Positions 34,711 through 47,745 of a stretch of 64,000 bases of DNA are shown piece by piece; positions within the stretch are counted from its first letter, which is position 1, and each line of letters opens with the position of its first letter. The notes under the pieces were generated by a model. It saw only the letters and a list, made by a program, of their open reading frames with translations. It did no database searches and was not told where the DNA came from. The DNA comes from Eunapius fragilis (Eukaryota > Porifera > Demospongiae > Spongillida > Spongillidae), in the NCBI GenBank assembly GCA_963681505.1, contig OY811988.1, positions 5,103,607 to 5,167,606 of the forward strand. Reading direction: 5' to 3'. A program made the translations under genes and the position numbers.

Positions 34711-35873
34711 GATTATTATTATTATTAACACATACACTAAGTACAACTAAACTACTAATGGCAAGTTAGGAGGGTGGAAGCTCCCTGGCCAGGATGGCTC
34801 TAGCAATGGACCGAACCAGGACCACATTCAAACGACCATAAATTTCAGCCACAACTACCGCCTTGGGGGAGGACTGGGGAATGGCTAGGAAGGATGCCAG
34901 CCTGGAGAAGGTATCATGTGCCTGCTTGCCCCAATTGCCATAAGTCTCCACTGCCAATGGGATGCAGGACCAGCCCAACTCTTGGCACTTGGGTCCATTG
35001 GAGTGGAGCTTGCGGGTCTCTGCTGCCAGGGCTGCCGCACCAGCCTGGTGACATGAATCACCTAAGATGACAGAGCAGAGTGGTGAGGTAATGGTCAGGT
35101 CTAGTGCCGCAGGTTTGCCTCTGTTCCAGCCAGCAATGAGGATGTCAGCAGGTCTGGTGTGGGCAAGATCTCTGGTAAGGCCATGACCTCTCTCCACACT
35201 CACACTTAGGTGGGCACGATGACAAAGGTCAAATACCTCATCTCGTAGACGATTATGGCGTGTGACCACATCCCCCCCATGCCTGCAGGTCACAGCATGG
35301 TGACCAAGAGGATCAAGACAGTATCGGGGCAGAATGGGCACACGGACCAACCAGAAGTATCTAATTCCAGCCACCACCTAATAGCCATCTGGAACTCATT
35401 CGACTCCAGGTGCAAGCCCAAACCAGGGGAAGGGACCACTGATAGCCAAGAGGAAGCATGAGGAGCAGCCACTGACAGGAGGCGAGCTCTGTTAGCTGGA
35501 GAGGAGGATTCCAACAAGATGTGGAAATGTTGTGTTTGGATCAATCCTGACAAGACCTTCTGGTGAATGGGAGACTCCAGAGCAGAAATTGACTGTAATG
35601 GCATTAAAAGGGGAGACATAAACATTGCCACTGCCCGTTGTAGGTGGATATTATCAGCCTTGCCAAAGCCGGAGAATGACAGGGAGGCAATGAACGCTGC
35701 AGCAGCATGGTGAGAGAGGAAGCGAAGACCCAGACCCGGACATCCTAGGTGCTCCAATTGAGGATTATCTACACTGTTCTAAGTTTATCGCTGGGAGGTG
35801 TGCTGAGTCTAGGAAGCTACTCTCCGGTCTAGTGGATGTTGCTGCAGTCGATCTCCAGGTAGCAGTTTCATTA
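34711..35873 (-). pseudogene. retroelement copy J: endonuclease half with an inverted 5' segment
   Basis: Minus-strand 35737-34766 encodes GLGLRFLSHHAAAAFIASLSFSG (joined pieces), WWLELDTSG, a damaged knuckle with a frameshift near 35300, HNRLRDEVFDLCHRAHLSV, RPADILIAGWNRGKPAALD, YGNWGKQAHDTFSRLASFLA and LNVVLVRSIARAILARE. At about 35738 orientation flips. Plus-strand 35738-35873 reads DILGAPIEDYLHCSKFIAG then VDLQVAVSLL, which is the part of the element normally just upstream. About 0.2 kb between the two parts is missing. The outer end abuts (ATT)n (35876), and the 3' end lies at (ATT)n 34711. This is the arrangement produced by twin priming. Confidence 0.85.
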
Positions 35874-35875
35874 TT

Positions 35876-35975
35876 AAATATTATTATTATTATTCCAAAT
35901 AACATTACAACATTAAACAGTAGCACGTATCAATAACATGAACAAAATGACATCATTATTATTATTATTATTATT
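35876..35975. repeat. ATT arrays enclosing a 60-bp 3'-end fragment
   Basis: (ATT)n at 35876-35892 and 35953-35976 enclose a piece sharing the 40 bases starting AAACAGTAGCACGTATC with 33642-33683. Confidence 0.75.
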
Positions 35976-35976
35976 T

Positions 35977-36719
35977 TATTTATAATGTAAATACAATTAT
36001 TAAACACATTACACACACAAACGGATCTAGCTCTATGACAGTGGGATAATCCTAGAGAGGATGGCTGTAGCATTGGCACGAACTAGATGGACATTAAGCC
36101 GGCCATAAATGTCATTCAGCACAACTGACTTGGACTTGCATGTAGAGGTGGCGAGTCTGGAGGCAATTGATGAAATGATAGAAGAGGCCTCATCGCCCCA
36201 AGCTCCATACGATTCTACCACCATGGGGACACATACCCATCCAAGTTCCGAACATTTGGGATCATTAGCTTGATGTTTCCTCGCCTCTGTGGCCTGAGCA
36301 GCAGACTTGGCCAAGACTCCCGCTTCCAAAAGGGTTAAAGGGTTTAGCGGAGACGTGATGGAGACATCTAGTGCTGCTGGTTTGCCTAAGAACCAATTGG
36401 ATAGCAAGATATCAGCTGGGCGAGTCTTATTGCGATCATGTGTGAGATTGTTGCCCACTTCCACCTGAACACCTATGTGTGCACGCCGACAGGTCTCCAC
36501 CAGGATATCTCTGATCTTGTTGTGGCGGGAGACCACATCTCCACCAAATTTGCAGGTGACTGCATGGTGGCCAAGGTGATCAAGTACACCGGGACACAGG
36601 GTACACTGAGAGCCCTCTGAAGTATCGAGGCCAAGCCACCACTTTACAGCAATCTGGAAAACAGGTGGATCTAGATGGAGTCCAAGGCCCTCAGAGGGAG
36701 TTACAGACAGCCAGGCTGA
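35977..36719 (-). pseudogene. retroelement copy K: endonuclease fragment
   Basis: Minus strand from (ATT)n at 36720: LSVTPSEGLGLHLDPPVFQ, WWLGLDTSEGS, a slightly shortened knuckle region (CTLCPGVLDHLGHHAVTC), then an open 167-codon frame with HNKIRDILVETCRRAHIGVQ, RPADILLSNWFLGKPAALD, YGAWGDEA and YGRLNVHLVRANATAILSR. The 3' UTR ends at (ATT)n 35953-35976. It belongs to the same subfamily as copies C, E and F. Confidence 0.85.
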
Positions 36720-36851
36720 ATTATTATTATTTTTATTATTATTTTATTAAAATTGTCAAATATACATGACATACGAACCAAATACGAGTAATAAACGTGT
36801 TAATTACCTATACAGTACACATATTAATTATAATTGCAACTACCAAATCTA

Positions 36852-38393
36852 CACCAGAGATAGGGATTGGCAACGTGTCACGTGAGCCATAGATATTTGT
36901 AATTTTATGTGTGCCATCCTACCTGCTGTGAATCACACGTACATCGAAGTGTGAAAGGGGTACGAAAATTCGCTGGCGTTTTGGAACAAAGATGGATAAG
37001 CACGTTTCACTGTAGCACGCAAGCAGGTTATTGTATATATGTATTTTAACAAGTTTTTCAGGTCGAGAGTTCTCCGCGTCATTTTATTTTTGTCCAAGTT
37101 CAGCGAAAAATTCCAATGTTGGGTGCGCTCTTTTTTGTGGGACAGTATCTAGTGAATCGACGGGTTGTTCTTTCTGAAATCCGTTACCCCAACTTAAAAA
37201 TGGTTGTATTTTAGCGTGCCATTCTTGTTTTGCCAATAACGCGCTCAGAACCACCCGTATAACATATCGAGTATGCAAATCTTGTGGGACAGTGTAGTCA
37301 TTGCTAAGCAAGCTAGTACTATAAAACCTATACTGGCTTGTAGCACATTCCTTACATTTTAGCGTCCAAGTATAGTGATGTGCACCACGCGTTTGGTTGA
37401 CAACCTGCATTTTTTCAAAGGGAATGTGAATTTATTCGCAAAAGAACGGCGAGCGCCCACAGCCTCGCGAGAATAGTCTGTTTCTTGATCGTTGAATACT
37501 ACCACTAGCCTGCTCTATCCAGCTTTTATTACCGTTGACAAGAGTGTGTTGTTCCCTTCTTGAATGTGTATAAAAGTTTAGCATGCAACCACTACTGCTT
37601 AAAAGTCCAATTGGTTTCAAACGATCCTACTCTACTCCTCACACCCATCTCGAATGTAACCTTAAAATACCCCCTACGTATACACAATCCCATTTGTCAT
37701 CTGTGGTGAGGGGATGGGATTTATTGTTGCTTGGAAGAGTGTGTGTGTGTGGGGGGGGGGGGGGGGGGAAAGGGATTCAACAGGAGCAGTTGTGATGTAA
37801 TGGAATGGGTTCAGGAGCTGGTGCACTGTGAAGGGGGTCTGGATCGAGTGGAATTTGGATAATGCATGGCTGCACAAAAGGAAAAACAGTCCTGTGACTC
37901 TCATCTTCCCTCCTCCCACTCTTTACTGTAACTATAAATACCGCCAAATTAGCAACCCCCCCCCCCCCCCAACACCTCCACATGCCCAAACCCCACTTCG
38001 TTTACTGGAACAGGCCATTACATGTTACTAAGGTTCACAGTGCGCCAAATTATGGTGGCTATGTATCAATGCAATTAGTGCTGCATGGTCGTGAAGCCTC
38101 CAGGATATAAATATGACTTTTGTAACATGTAAGTTAGCAAGTATTAAGCTAGTAAACCATATCACCCAAAGGTCAATGCCAATCCATTCCTATAGGATTA
38201 TAATTGATTGAGGAATAAAGTAAAACTGGTTGTCAGATCAGTGGACTTATGTCTAGCTTTTCATACTCAAAGTGCCTGTACAAGGTTGCCTGGAAACTTA
38301 GGGGAACAGGAAATTTCTATGGATTCACGTGCGGATGGCACGCGTTAATTAGCGTTAAGTGAACTCGTTGCCAATCCCTCTATATATTATCTC
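36852..38393. mobile_element. candidate DNA transposon remnant with GGGATTGGCAACG termini
   Basis: GGGATTGGCAACGTGTCACGTGAGCCATAGATATTT at the left (36862 on, given here as one end) is matched in inverse at the right: CACGTG, then CGTTGCCAATCCC ending near 38382. The subterminal CACGTGA-CCATAGA-ATTT block is also mirrored. Inside are G and C runs (37750, 37956) and minus-strand frames at 37084-37410 and 37432-37620 that are weakly coding-like (TWTLKCKECATSQYRF). No transposase motif is recognisable and target duplications are unclear. Confidence 0.5.
37084..37410 (-). CDS. 108-codon ORF inside the transposon remnant, unrecognised
   Basis: The frame starts at MQVVNQTRG, carries a CKEC pair (possible half zinc site) and ends PTLEFFAELGQK. 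Codon and residue use look protein-like. Another open stretch lies just upstream on the same strand (37620-37432), separated by a stop. It might be part of a transposon-encoded DNA-binding protein. No function can be assigned. Confidence 0.3.
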   Translation of the reverse strand: MQVVNQTRGAHHYTWTLKCKECATSQYRFYSTSLLSNDYTVPQDLHTRYVIRVVLSALLAKQEWHAKIQPFLSWGNGFQKEQPVDSLDTVPQKRAHPTLEFFAELGQK

Positions 38394-38439
38394 TGTCTAC
38401 ACCCACTACCCCTACACCATCCTCTGCAACCTCCTAAAC

Positions 38440-39241
38440 TTGTTTTTACACAAAACCTCTGCTGGTCTAGCCTCATTCAACTTTTGTGGATTTTTGAAAG
38501 ATTCACGAAGTCGTTTGAGACAGCTTTCGGATGTACAGGCTCTTGCATGGTGTTAATCGGTAGAGGGATCTGGGATCCTCCCTTTTCACAGCCACTCCCG
38601 AGTCGCACCCTTCCGCATTGTCACCAGTATGCCCTGCATCCCAATCCCTCAATGCTTTTTTCAGGTTTCCCGCTTTTCTTTCACTACGCGACAGCAGATC
38701 TTGTGCCATTACTCTGTCGTGCGCAACTTCCCATTTCTAGTAGCTGTCTTCACTGCCCAGCCATCTGGCACCGCAGCCGGTAAAATCTAGTCGGGCGGGC
38801 CCTACCACCGCGTTTGGTCGGGTGGTAGGGCGTCAAGCCTACACCAAGATTTGTGCTGCTGCAATGGGCATTGCAGCTCCAATCGAATTGCAGCGTTCAA
38901 GTGGGTTCATTATCACCCAATTAGCGGTTGATGTGAGATAGCCCTACATGTATGGCTTGTAGCCGCTTCTGCCATTTTGGTACGGTGGTGGTAAACCGAT
39001 ATTCACAGCATATATTGCATAACTGTTCTGCACAAATCTTGGTATAGGCTTGACGCCCTACCACCCGACCAAACGCGCGGTGGTAGGGCCCGCCCGACTA
39101 GGTAAAATCGAGGTCCTTCGCTAGCCCATCCTCTTCCGATTCATCTGATTCTTCCGATTTTCCCTCCACAAAGCATCTATCGCAAAGTTCCAAAAGGCTT
39201 TCATCCTCATCTACGTCCTCCGCCTCTTCCATGCCCGCCAT
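38440..39241 (-). pseudogene. acidic ORF interrupted by the 313-bp MITE
   Basis: Minus-strand ATG 39241 begins MAGMEEAEDVDEDE, continues LLELCDRCFVEGK and an Asp/Glu/Ser-rich stretch to DLDFT. There the MITE inserts and its first three bases, TAG, act as a stop. Without the MITE the frame would go on as GCGARWLG and stop soon after. Farther on, another frame (CLKRLRESFKNPQKLNEARP) is coding-like. This looks like the start of a transposon-type or host gene now decayed. Unrecognised. Confidence 0.4.
38788..39100. mobile_element. 313-bp MITE with ~70-bp inverted repeats and 9-bp target duplication
   Basis: The ends TAGTCGGGCGGGCCC ... GGGCCCGCCCGACTA form near-perfect inverted repeats of about 70 bases (including TACCACC, GGTCGGGTGGTAGGGCG and the CAAGATTTGTGC inner end). 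Flanks are exact 9-bp duplicates GGTAAAATC (38779-38787 and 39101-39109). Long inverted repeats with 9-bp duplications are typical of Mutator-like (MULE) elements. No coding capacity. Confidence 0.9.
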
Positions 39242-39259
39242 TTTCCTATTTATTTATTT

Positions 39260-41100
<1,841 letters not shown>

Positions 41101-41488
41101 TTGCTGGGGGTATGTTTCTCTCGAGTCAGACCTCCCTATACTAACTAGCCGCTAGTTTATAAGAGTTTAAATTATATATGTCGGAAAAAAGCGAAGAATC
41201 CTTCTAGCAAGTTTCTTTTTTGTAAATCGGATGCTTAGTTACGATCTAACATTAAACACTGTTTTGCATGCATTATTACAGAATACACATTCTGCATGTG
41301 CAAACTCACATGTATAACGTTTCATATACAGGCTGTTGTCCTAGCTTGTGTGGCTAAAACATTTTAAAAACATCCTTTTTTCTGTCTCTGTATCCATAAC
41401 AATTATTCATATGCATGCCATCATTCCAAAATATAATGCATACATGTACACAGATATCCTGATGAAAAACGGTGATTTCCAAACGCGC

Positions 41489-43710
41489 ATGATCCGCGCA
41501 GTATTCGTCAAAGCAGTTCTGTTACTTGCATTCACTGTGGAACAGTCCCTCTCCAACAGATACTACGTCACTCCCGATATTACTACCACCCCGTGCCCAG
41601 AAAATCCATGCTATCAATCAAAAACATTTTTCCTTAACATATCAAGTGTCGTAGCAACCAACGCAACTATTATATTTCTTCCAGGAAACCACTATTTGGA
41701 GTCGGAAGACCTTCTGCTAATTCAGAACCAAGTAAACCTATTAATGATGGCGTCAGCGGACAACTACTTCGCGCAATATACAATTGCAAAGAAGGTTCAA
41801 GAATATGGCTATGAATCCTTCAGTGACGATGAGAGTATTTCGTACATGGAACCATCTGCAAAAATTATATGCACCAACCGTTCGGGTTTTGCATTCGTTA
41901 ACATTTCCAACTTGATTATAGCCAACCTTACGTTCGTCAATTGTGGTCAATTTTATTCAGCGACAGGGCTCAATGCTAGCGTCCATCTGAAGCTGGTCTA
42001 CAATCTCGCAATGGAGGGTGTCTCCATTCAAAACGGTACAGGGTACGGTTTGTTAGCGGTTGACGTGTTGGGTCGGTCGGCAATTGCAGATTCGTCGTTT
42101 ATTGGAAACAACCAGTTCTATAAGTCTCTTCTTGAAAGTGAAAACACTTCTAACTGCAAAGATGAAGTGTGGATTACGTACCAAAGGTCGAGGTCGTCAC
42201 AGCCCGAACAAAGCGGAGGCAACGTTTTATTCAGGTACAATGCTGGAACTTCTAATGTATCGCCCCTTGGTCACTCACTTCTCGTGTCAAACGTTCTCAT
42301 TGCCCTTGGCATAGATGCCTCCGAGACATCTAGCGGTGCAGGCCTGAGAATCGACATGGAGAATATGGTTGGGATTGACGTTTCCATTACCAATGTGAGG
42401 TCCTACAGAAATCAAGCCAATAACGGTGCTAATACGTACTTCAATCGTTCTAGCGTGTTCTGTGGATGGTGTAGCGGTGGCCTAAGCATGACGTTTGGAA
42501 CCTATCAGTGTAAACAGTGCTCCGACTACTACTTACTGCTAATCATCCCATTTGCTGTAATGGGAGTGCTGCTGGTAATAGGTTTAGTTATGCTTGACAT
42601 CACAGTTTCTACTGGGGTTCTAAATGGTATAATTCTCTATGTGAACATAATCAGAATAAATAATTCACTATTTTTCCAAAATGATGATGTTTATTCTCGA
42701 CTGTTGTCGGTATTAATAGCATGGATGAACCTTGATCTTGGAATTGAAACCTGTTTCTATGACGGAATGAACAGCATTGCAAAAACATGGCTGCAATTCG
42801 TTTTTCCAACATATATATTCGCTTTGGTGGGGATTATAGTCCTTACCATTATATTAGGAAGGTATTCTTCAACCATCTCGAGGCTCTGTCAAGTCAACAC
42901 ATTTCCAGCGTTAGCAACTCTTATCTTGCTCTCATATTCAAAGATCCTTAGGACAATCATCACCATAATCTCCTACGTAAAATTTGATACCACGAATGGA
43001 ACTTTATCAGTGTGGCAGTATGACGTAAATATAGAATATTTTGGAGCAGAACACCTACCACTGTTTATTTTTGGTCTTGTTGTCAGTATTATTTTTGTCG
43101 TCCCATTTCCTATACTATTGATGGCTGCACCATTGCTGCAGTCTAGATCGCATATCAAATACTTTTTTTGGGTTAACAAATTTAAAGTTTTCTTCGATAG
43201 CTATCAAGCCCCTCATAAAGATCGCTATCGTTTCTGGCCTGGATTTTTTCTGTTCATTCGTCTACCACTTTTTATGGTGTTCACTTTATCAGAAAGTTAT
43301 GATGTCAAGCTGTTCTCCATTGTAGTCTTTTCCCTGCTCTACTCGTGCCTTGTGGGAGCACTATCCATTTACAAGAATTGGCATGGATTGTCCTTGTTCT
43401 TGAAATGTTTTTTGTTGCGAATCTAGGGATCTTATCAGCTTTTCGAATAGTCCAAAGATCAAGATCAGGCAACGACTATGCGAGTTTGGTCATAATCTCA
43501 CTTGCAGTTGTGTGTGCAGTAATCAGTATCGTGTGCATCATCTCCAATCACTGGACCAGGAGGTGCAACTGTGCCGCTAAGGTTATGAATTCTTGCTCTA
43601 AGGCTTCATCTGAAAGGGCTAATCTATTGAGAGCTCTAGACGGTGCAGTGCCTCAACATACTGATGGTGCCGCTACGTTGCGTGAACCTTTGCTAGATGA
43701 GCCACTTTGA
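41489..43710 (+). CDS. secreted-ectodomain/multi-pass membrane protein of a sponge-type family, frameshifted near the end
   Basis: I chose ATG 41489 (MIRAVFVKAVLLLAFT, a signal peptide); in-frame ATGs at 41462 and upstream are possible. The ectodomain (about 345 residues) has CPENPCYQSKTFFLNIS, FLPGNHYLES and repeated N-x-S/T sites, and looks like a right-handed beta-helix (LIIANLTFVNCGQF type strands). A Cys-rich hinge (CGWCSGGLSMTFGTYQCKQC) precedes eight or more membrane spans: YLLLIIPFAVMGVLLVIGLV, LIAWMNLDLGIETCFYDGM, WLQFVFPTYIFALVGIIVL, LATLILLSYSKILRTII and others. I recall this combination as a large family in Amphimedon and corals, function unknown. The frame ends at 43426, but homologous text (LEMFFVANLGILSAFR, then one more span and a tail LREPLLDEPL) continues in another frame to 43710. 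A frameshift near 43380 therefore truncates the protein: pseudogene, allele or sequence error. No intron is visible. Confidence 0.75.
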
Positions 43711-43766
43711 AACAACTATGTATGTATGGTGCTGAGAATTGTATAATGCACTGTTACAATATTCTA

Positions 43767-45045
43767 CACAGCGAAACCGTTATATGGACACGGTAACGTC
43801 TCATCACGTGACCTTACCCGTCTCTTTGATGTAGGCGGATACCGTTGAAATCAATTTCAACGGGCCGTCTGTGGACTGAGAGTGGACGGTAACGTCTCTT
43901 TCCCCGTCCCTCTTTCACGTCATTTATACGTTATAATCCGTCATTTCGGTAAATCGACGGTTAAAGAGGTTCGCTTTTTACCGTGTCGTACCGTCGGAAC
44001 GTAAGGTTGGGTTTTAGGCAACCGCGCCGCGTCTATCCATGCAGCACCACACCATCACATGCAACTTTCTCAGATTCTGAAGCAGTTTTGAAAATACAAA
44101 TACATAGGATGTACGAAAGGGAAACGCAAGTATTTTGCTTGGTCTCTGTACGTATTGATGTACAAAACAACTGTACTGGTAGGATTCTGTCCTGTTGAAA
44201 GATATGATTATCGGATGAGAACCACACCAAGTACTTGCTTAAACACAATTGCGGTATTGATGACACGGGCGTGAAACCTGTACGACAATACACAACTCTC
44301 TCGTCATCATCATCAAAAAAAGAGATTATTTTGCACATACCTCATTGCGCTCCAAAGACAAACAAAGTAACTTCGCGGAAAGGCACTGTAAGCGAGGAAA
44401 CAAAAATCATAAGCCCAACAATAATACAACAACTTACAGATTGGAAAGAGTATACCATAATGCGAAAGGCATAACTCTCTTGCCAGCAAATGTTCATCTG
44501 TTACAAAAAAATTACATACTTGTGACGGACACATTGACATACCTCATGGCGCTCCAGAGTATGACGTGGAAAGGGTAAGCAGAGGTATCAGACATCAACT
44601 TACATAACGAAAAGCACGTACTTTCGCGTTACAACCTATTCCTGTAGACGAAAGAAAGGGGTTCGACACAACAAAAATGGCGCCTACCGACACATTTACC
44701 TGATGAAGCTACGCCCATGGAAGGTCCACACCTCCCAGGAGACCAGTATGTGTGTTACATCTGCTGATTTTGAAGCACTCAGAACATGTAGATCTACGCT
44801 CGTATTCCCCACAGTGGTGACAGTAACGTCGCTTGCCGCTCATTTTGGAAGGAGGTGACTTATATCACGTGACCATGACGTCAGTAACTATGTGGACGGT
44901 ACCGTGCTGTGGCGTTCGTCGATTACCATTGCACATACACGGGCACCGTCACAAAACGTTTCCGTGACATTTCCGTAGAAGTCCGTCATGTTCGATAGAG
45001 ACGGAGTACCGTTGCAACCCGTCTCCGGATAGCGGTTTCGCTGTG
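43767..45045. mobile_element. 1.28-kb non-autonomous DNA transposon, CACAGCGAAACCG termini
   Basis: The left end CACAGCGAAACCGTTAT is mirrored by ATAGCGGTTTCGCTGTG at the right, flanked by the 3-bp duplicate CTA (43764-43766 and 45046-45048). Subterminal copies of GACGGTAACG/GGTACCG-like words and TCACGTGACC occur near both ends in opposite orientation. CAC...GTG ends, a 3-bp duplication and subterminal repeats fit CACTA/EnSpm-type elements; Chapaev is an alternative. I see no transposase; inner frames are short. Confidence 0.75.
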
Positions 45046-45049
45046 CTAT

Positions 45050-46190
45050 ACGCCATTTTTTCTTAACTGATTAACTTGCGATTTGTGTGTGTGGACTTAT
45101 ACTTTTTACCATAATGATTGTGAATATAATGGTTATATAATTGAGGTCAAGCTATTTCATCACTAACTGTGGCAATTTTGGTCCGTAAAAGAGACGAGCA
45201 GACGTAAAATAAAACGCGACGACCATTAATTGCACATGTGGCATGATACTATACACCACTACTATAGCTCGTTTTCTATTTACAGCGGTATCCAGTCTTA
45301 ATCTAATTGTAAGTAACGTCCTAGCACTGAAGTGGATTAGGACTAAAAATACTGTCAGTTTGCCTAACTCCCCTACCTCAGTACTGAATGAAATGGCTTT
45401 CCGCTATCGCGGGAGCTGGGTATACAATTCCGTACTGACTCCTCTTACAATTAGCCCTGGCCTGTATACGACGTATGATAAGCCATTTGTTACTCCTTGT
45501 GTCCTAACTTAAAACGTAATATTTGTTCCTCTGGGCCCCTCCCTCCGCTTTGGAACAAATATGTGGAGCAACACTGCATGAATCATTTATTTGATCAGTA
45601 CAAATCTGTACAATATATGAATTGCATATTTGTTAGAATCGGTGCCAATCAGATTTCGGATCGAATATGGGGTCACATAGTATGTCAAATATACAAAATA
45701 AAGCAGAGAATACAAATAATAATATACAGAATACATAATACATTTAGACATATGGGGCAAAAACAATAATAATATTACACATTAAATAAAAATGATAATG
45801 ACATAAACTATTTAAGCATGACGATCAGGCAGAGATACTAGGCAACCGTGCTCCATCATCCATTCCAAATGCACTCGTCCATTTGGTGCGGGAGCCCCTC
45901 AGACAAAGGTTTGTTGCTCTGAGGATTGCAAAAGACAGTCGTGCTCTCATCCATCCCAATACCTCACTGTTTGACTTTTCCCACTTATGAGCGAGTTTCT
46001 GAGCAAGATGTATATATAGTTACAGAACCATGTCTGTGACACATTTGAGATTTGATACATGTACATAGAAAAAAAGTTGCCATTTTTGATCCAAATTTGT
46101 CCGGTGATGTAATCATCCGCAGCTGCGATGTGGGTCTTGGTACGAGACTAACATCGCCAGGACAACTGTCAGGTCCACCACATGTGGTCT
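45050..46190. other. intergenic, no confident gene
   Basis: A 90-codon frame at 45243-45512 begins with a hydrophobic stretch and ends without recognisable motif. Plus-strand 45840-45980 reads SSIPNALVHLVREPLRQRF and LRIAKDSRALIHPNT, coding-like for about 45 codons but unassigned. The remainder is non-coding. Confidence 0.35.
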
Positions 46191-46194
46191 GCAC

Positions 46195-47165
46195 GTCAAC
46201 CCACACCAGGACATCCCTTCCAGGAAGCAATGCATTGTGGAGGGTTGTCAAGCACGAATCACCCCTTCAATGTGGCACAGCCTGACAGCCACATGTCTCT
46301 CGATCCATGCAAAGGGTGCTCTTCCTGGTAAAGTACCCTCTGCCTGGCTGATCGAACGGAACTTGCTCATTTCTCCCAACTGCTACCAGTTAGTTTCCTC
46401 CTCTCATCGTGCTTCCCACCTTAGTCGCTGCAATCTATCATCAATCGCGAACGTCATTCACTCGCCTACTCGACTCATGACCTCCCTACTTTTGAACAGA
46501 TTTGTCAACTTAAGGTTCATCCCATCCAAAGCAAGGCCTGCTTTTGCTAGAGCCCTGTCTTAGACACTGCGTGAGGTGGTCCTTAGAAACACAGATGAAT
46601 CATGGCTGAAACTATTCATGCTACCTCATAGTAAATATGTGTTCTTCCATCCATTGCACGCTGAGGGACTCATGCCCCACACACGTCCATCAAATCCCTA
46701 TGCAACATGTGGCTCAGCAACGACCTGCTACTCTATGGCTCTTAACCGCACCTTCAAACCATGCAGCCTCCAAGACTGAGCCCAATCCATCTAACATCCA
46801 TAGAAAGATAATCAATTCGGCAGTATACCTTGGCTGTTCAGGTTTGATGAGCAAGGCCTGTCAGATGCTCATTTCAGATAGTGTAGCACCCTCCAATGAT
46901 AATACCTGGCAGTTATTGCAGGCAAACATCCTCCTTGTCCTCCTCCTGTGATTCCCAATTGCAATCCAGTACCCTTGGCACTCACCTCGACATCCTTTAT
47001 GTTATGCGATCCTTTCCCAGGGGATCAGGAGCGGCCCTTGGGCCTCTCTGCCCAACATCTGCTTGACACCGCTTTCATCACTCCCATTGCCTCTTCCCTC
47101 AGGAGTGTGGTCAATCATCTGGTTTCAGGCAAGGTTTCACTACCTGTATCAGTTTTCTTGGCTAG
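46195..47165 (+). pseudogene. degenerate retroelement piece N: N-terminal fingers and start of RT
   Basis: It aligns by eye with copy H from the C2H2-like finger onward: SRKQCIVEGCQARITPSMWH, HAKGALPGKVPSAW, SHRASHLSRC, RFIPSKARPAFARALS, then stop, RNTDESWLKLFMLP, INSAVYLGCSGLMSKACQML, LSAQHLLDTAF and LVSGKVSLPVSVFLAS, where it ends. Stops and several frameshifts break it. It lies 10 kb from the main nest and lacks ATT flanks, so it is older. Confidence 0.8.
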
Positions 47166-47564
47166 TTGCTCTGAAAAATACAGTAATCAATCATGTTGTA
47201 ATTTTTTTTCTCTGGTCTTCACAACTGTACCACTAATCTATTCTAGTCAGGACAATAAGACAGTTTAGTAAACAATTTGAATACGTACAATTGTGAGTTC
47301 AGTACATTAATTGGAATCATAAGCTTGTGTAATACAATACACTGACAAGTTCAAGTTTCTGTTGACTACATATGTGCATTTCGAAATTGATGCAGCAAGA
47401 AGCAAAGTAATTTTAAAAGCTGCCCCAGCCAACCCTAGAATATGCAGGGTGTCCACAAAAGAACCGAATGTGTTTAAATCAGTATAACTCAAAGATTGAA
47501 ATTAATTAACAACTTGATTCATTAATATTCATTAGGTAAATAAATGACTAACAATTAGGGCTTG

Positions 47565-47737
47565 TCGTGCCCCTGAACTTGAAAGAGATTGTGGGCTCAC
47601 CTCAACAAAGGACAGAACACGTCTGGCTGATGTGTTGGTGCCTAACTGGTCTCTCTCACGTTCAGCAGCATTTGACCTGAAGGTCATCAATCCGCTCAAC
47701 TCAAACTTTTTATTGGGAGCGAGCATGACATCAGGTT
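47565..47737 (+). pseudogene. retroelement piece N2: endonuclease core only
   Basis: The frame reads RLADVLVPNWSLSRSAAFDL, then KVINPLNSNFLLGASMTSG, closely like copy D (RPADVLVPNWSLSNPAAFD). It is about 50 codons long and ends at the pogo-like MITE. It is probably the other end of piece N after a large deletion, or a separate D-type copy. Confidence 0.75.
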
Positions 47738-47745
47738 GAAAGGTA

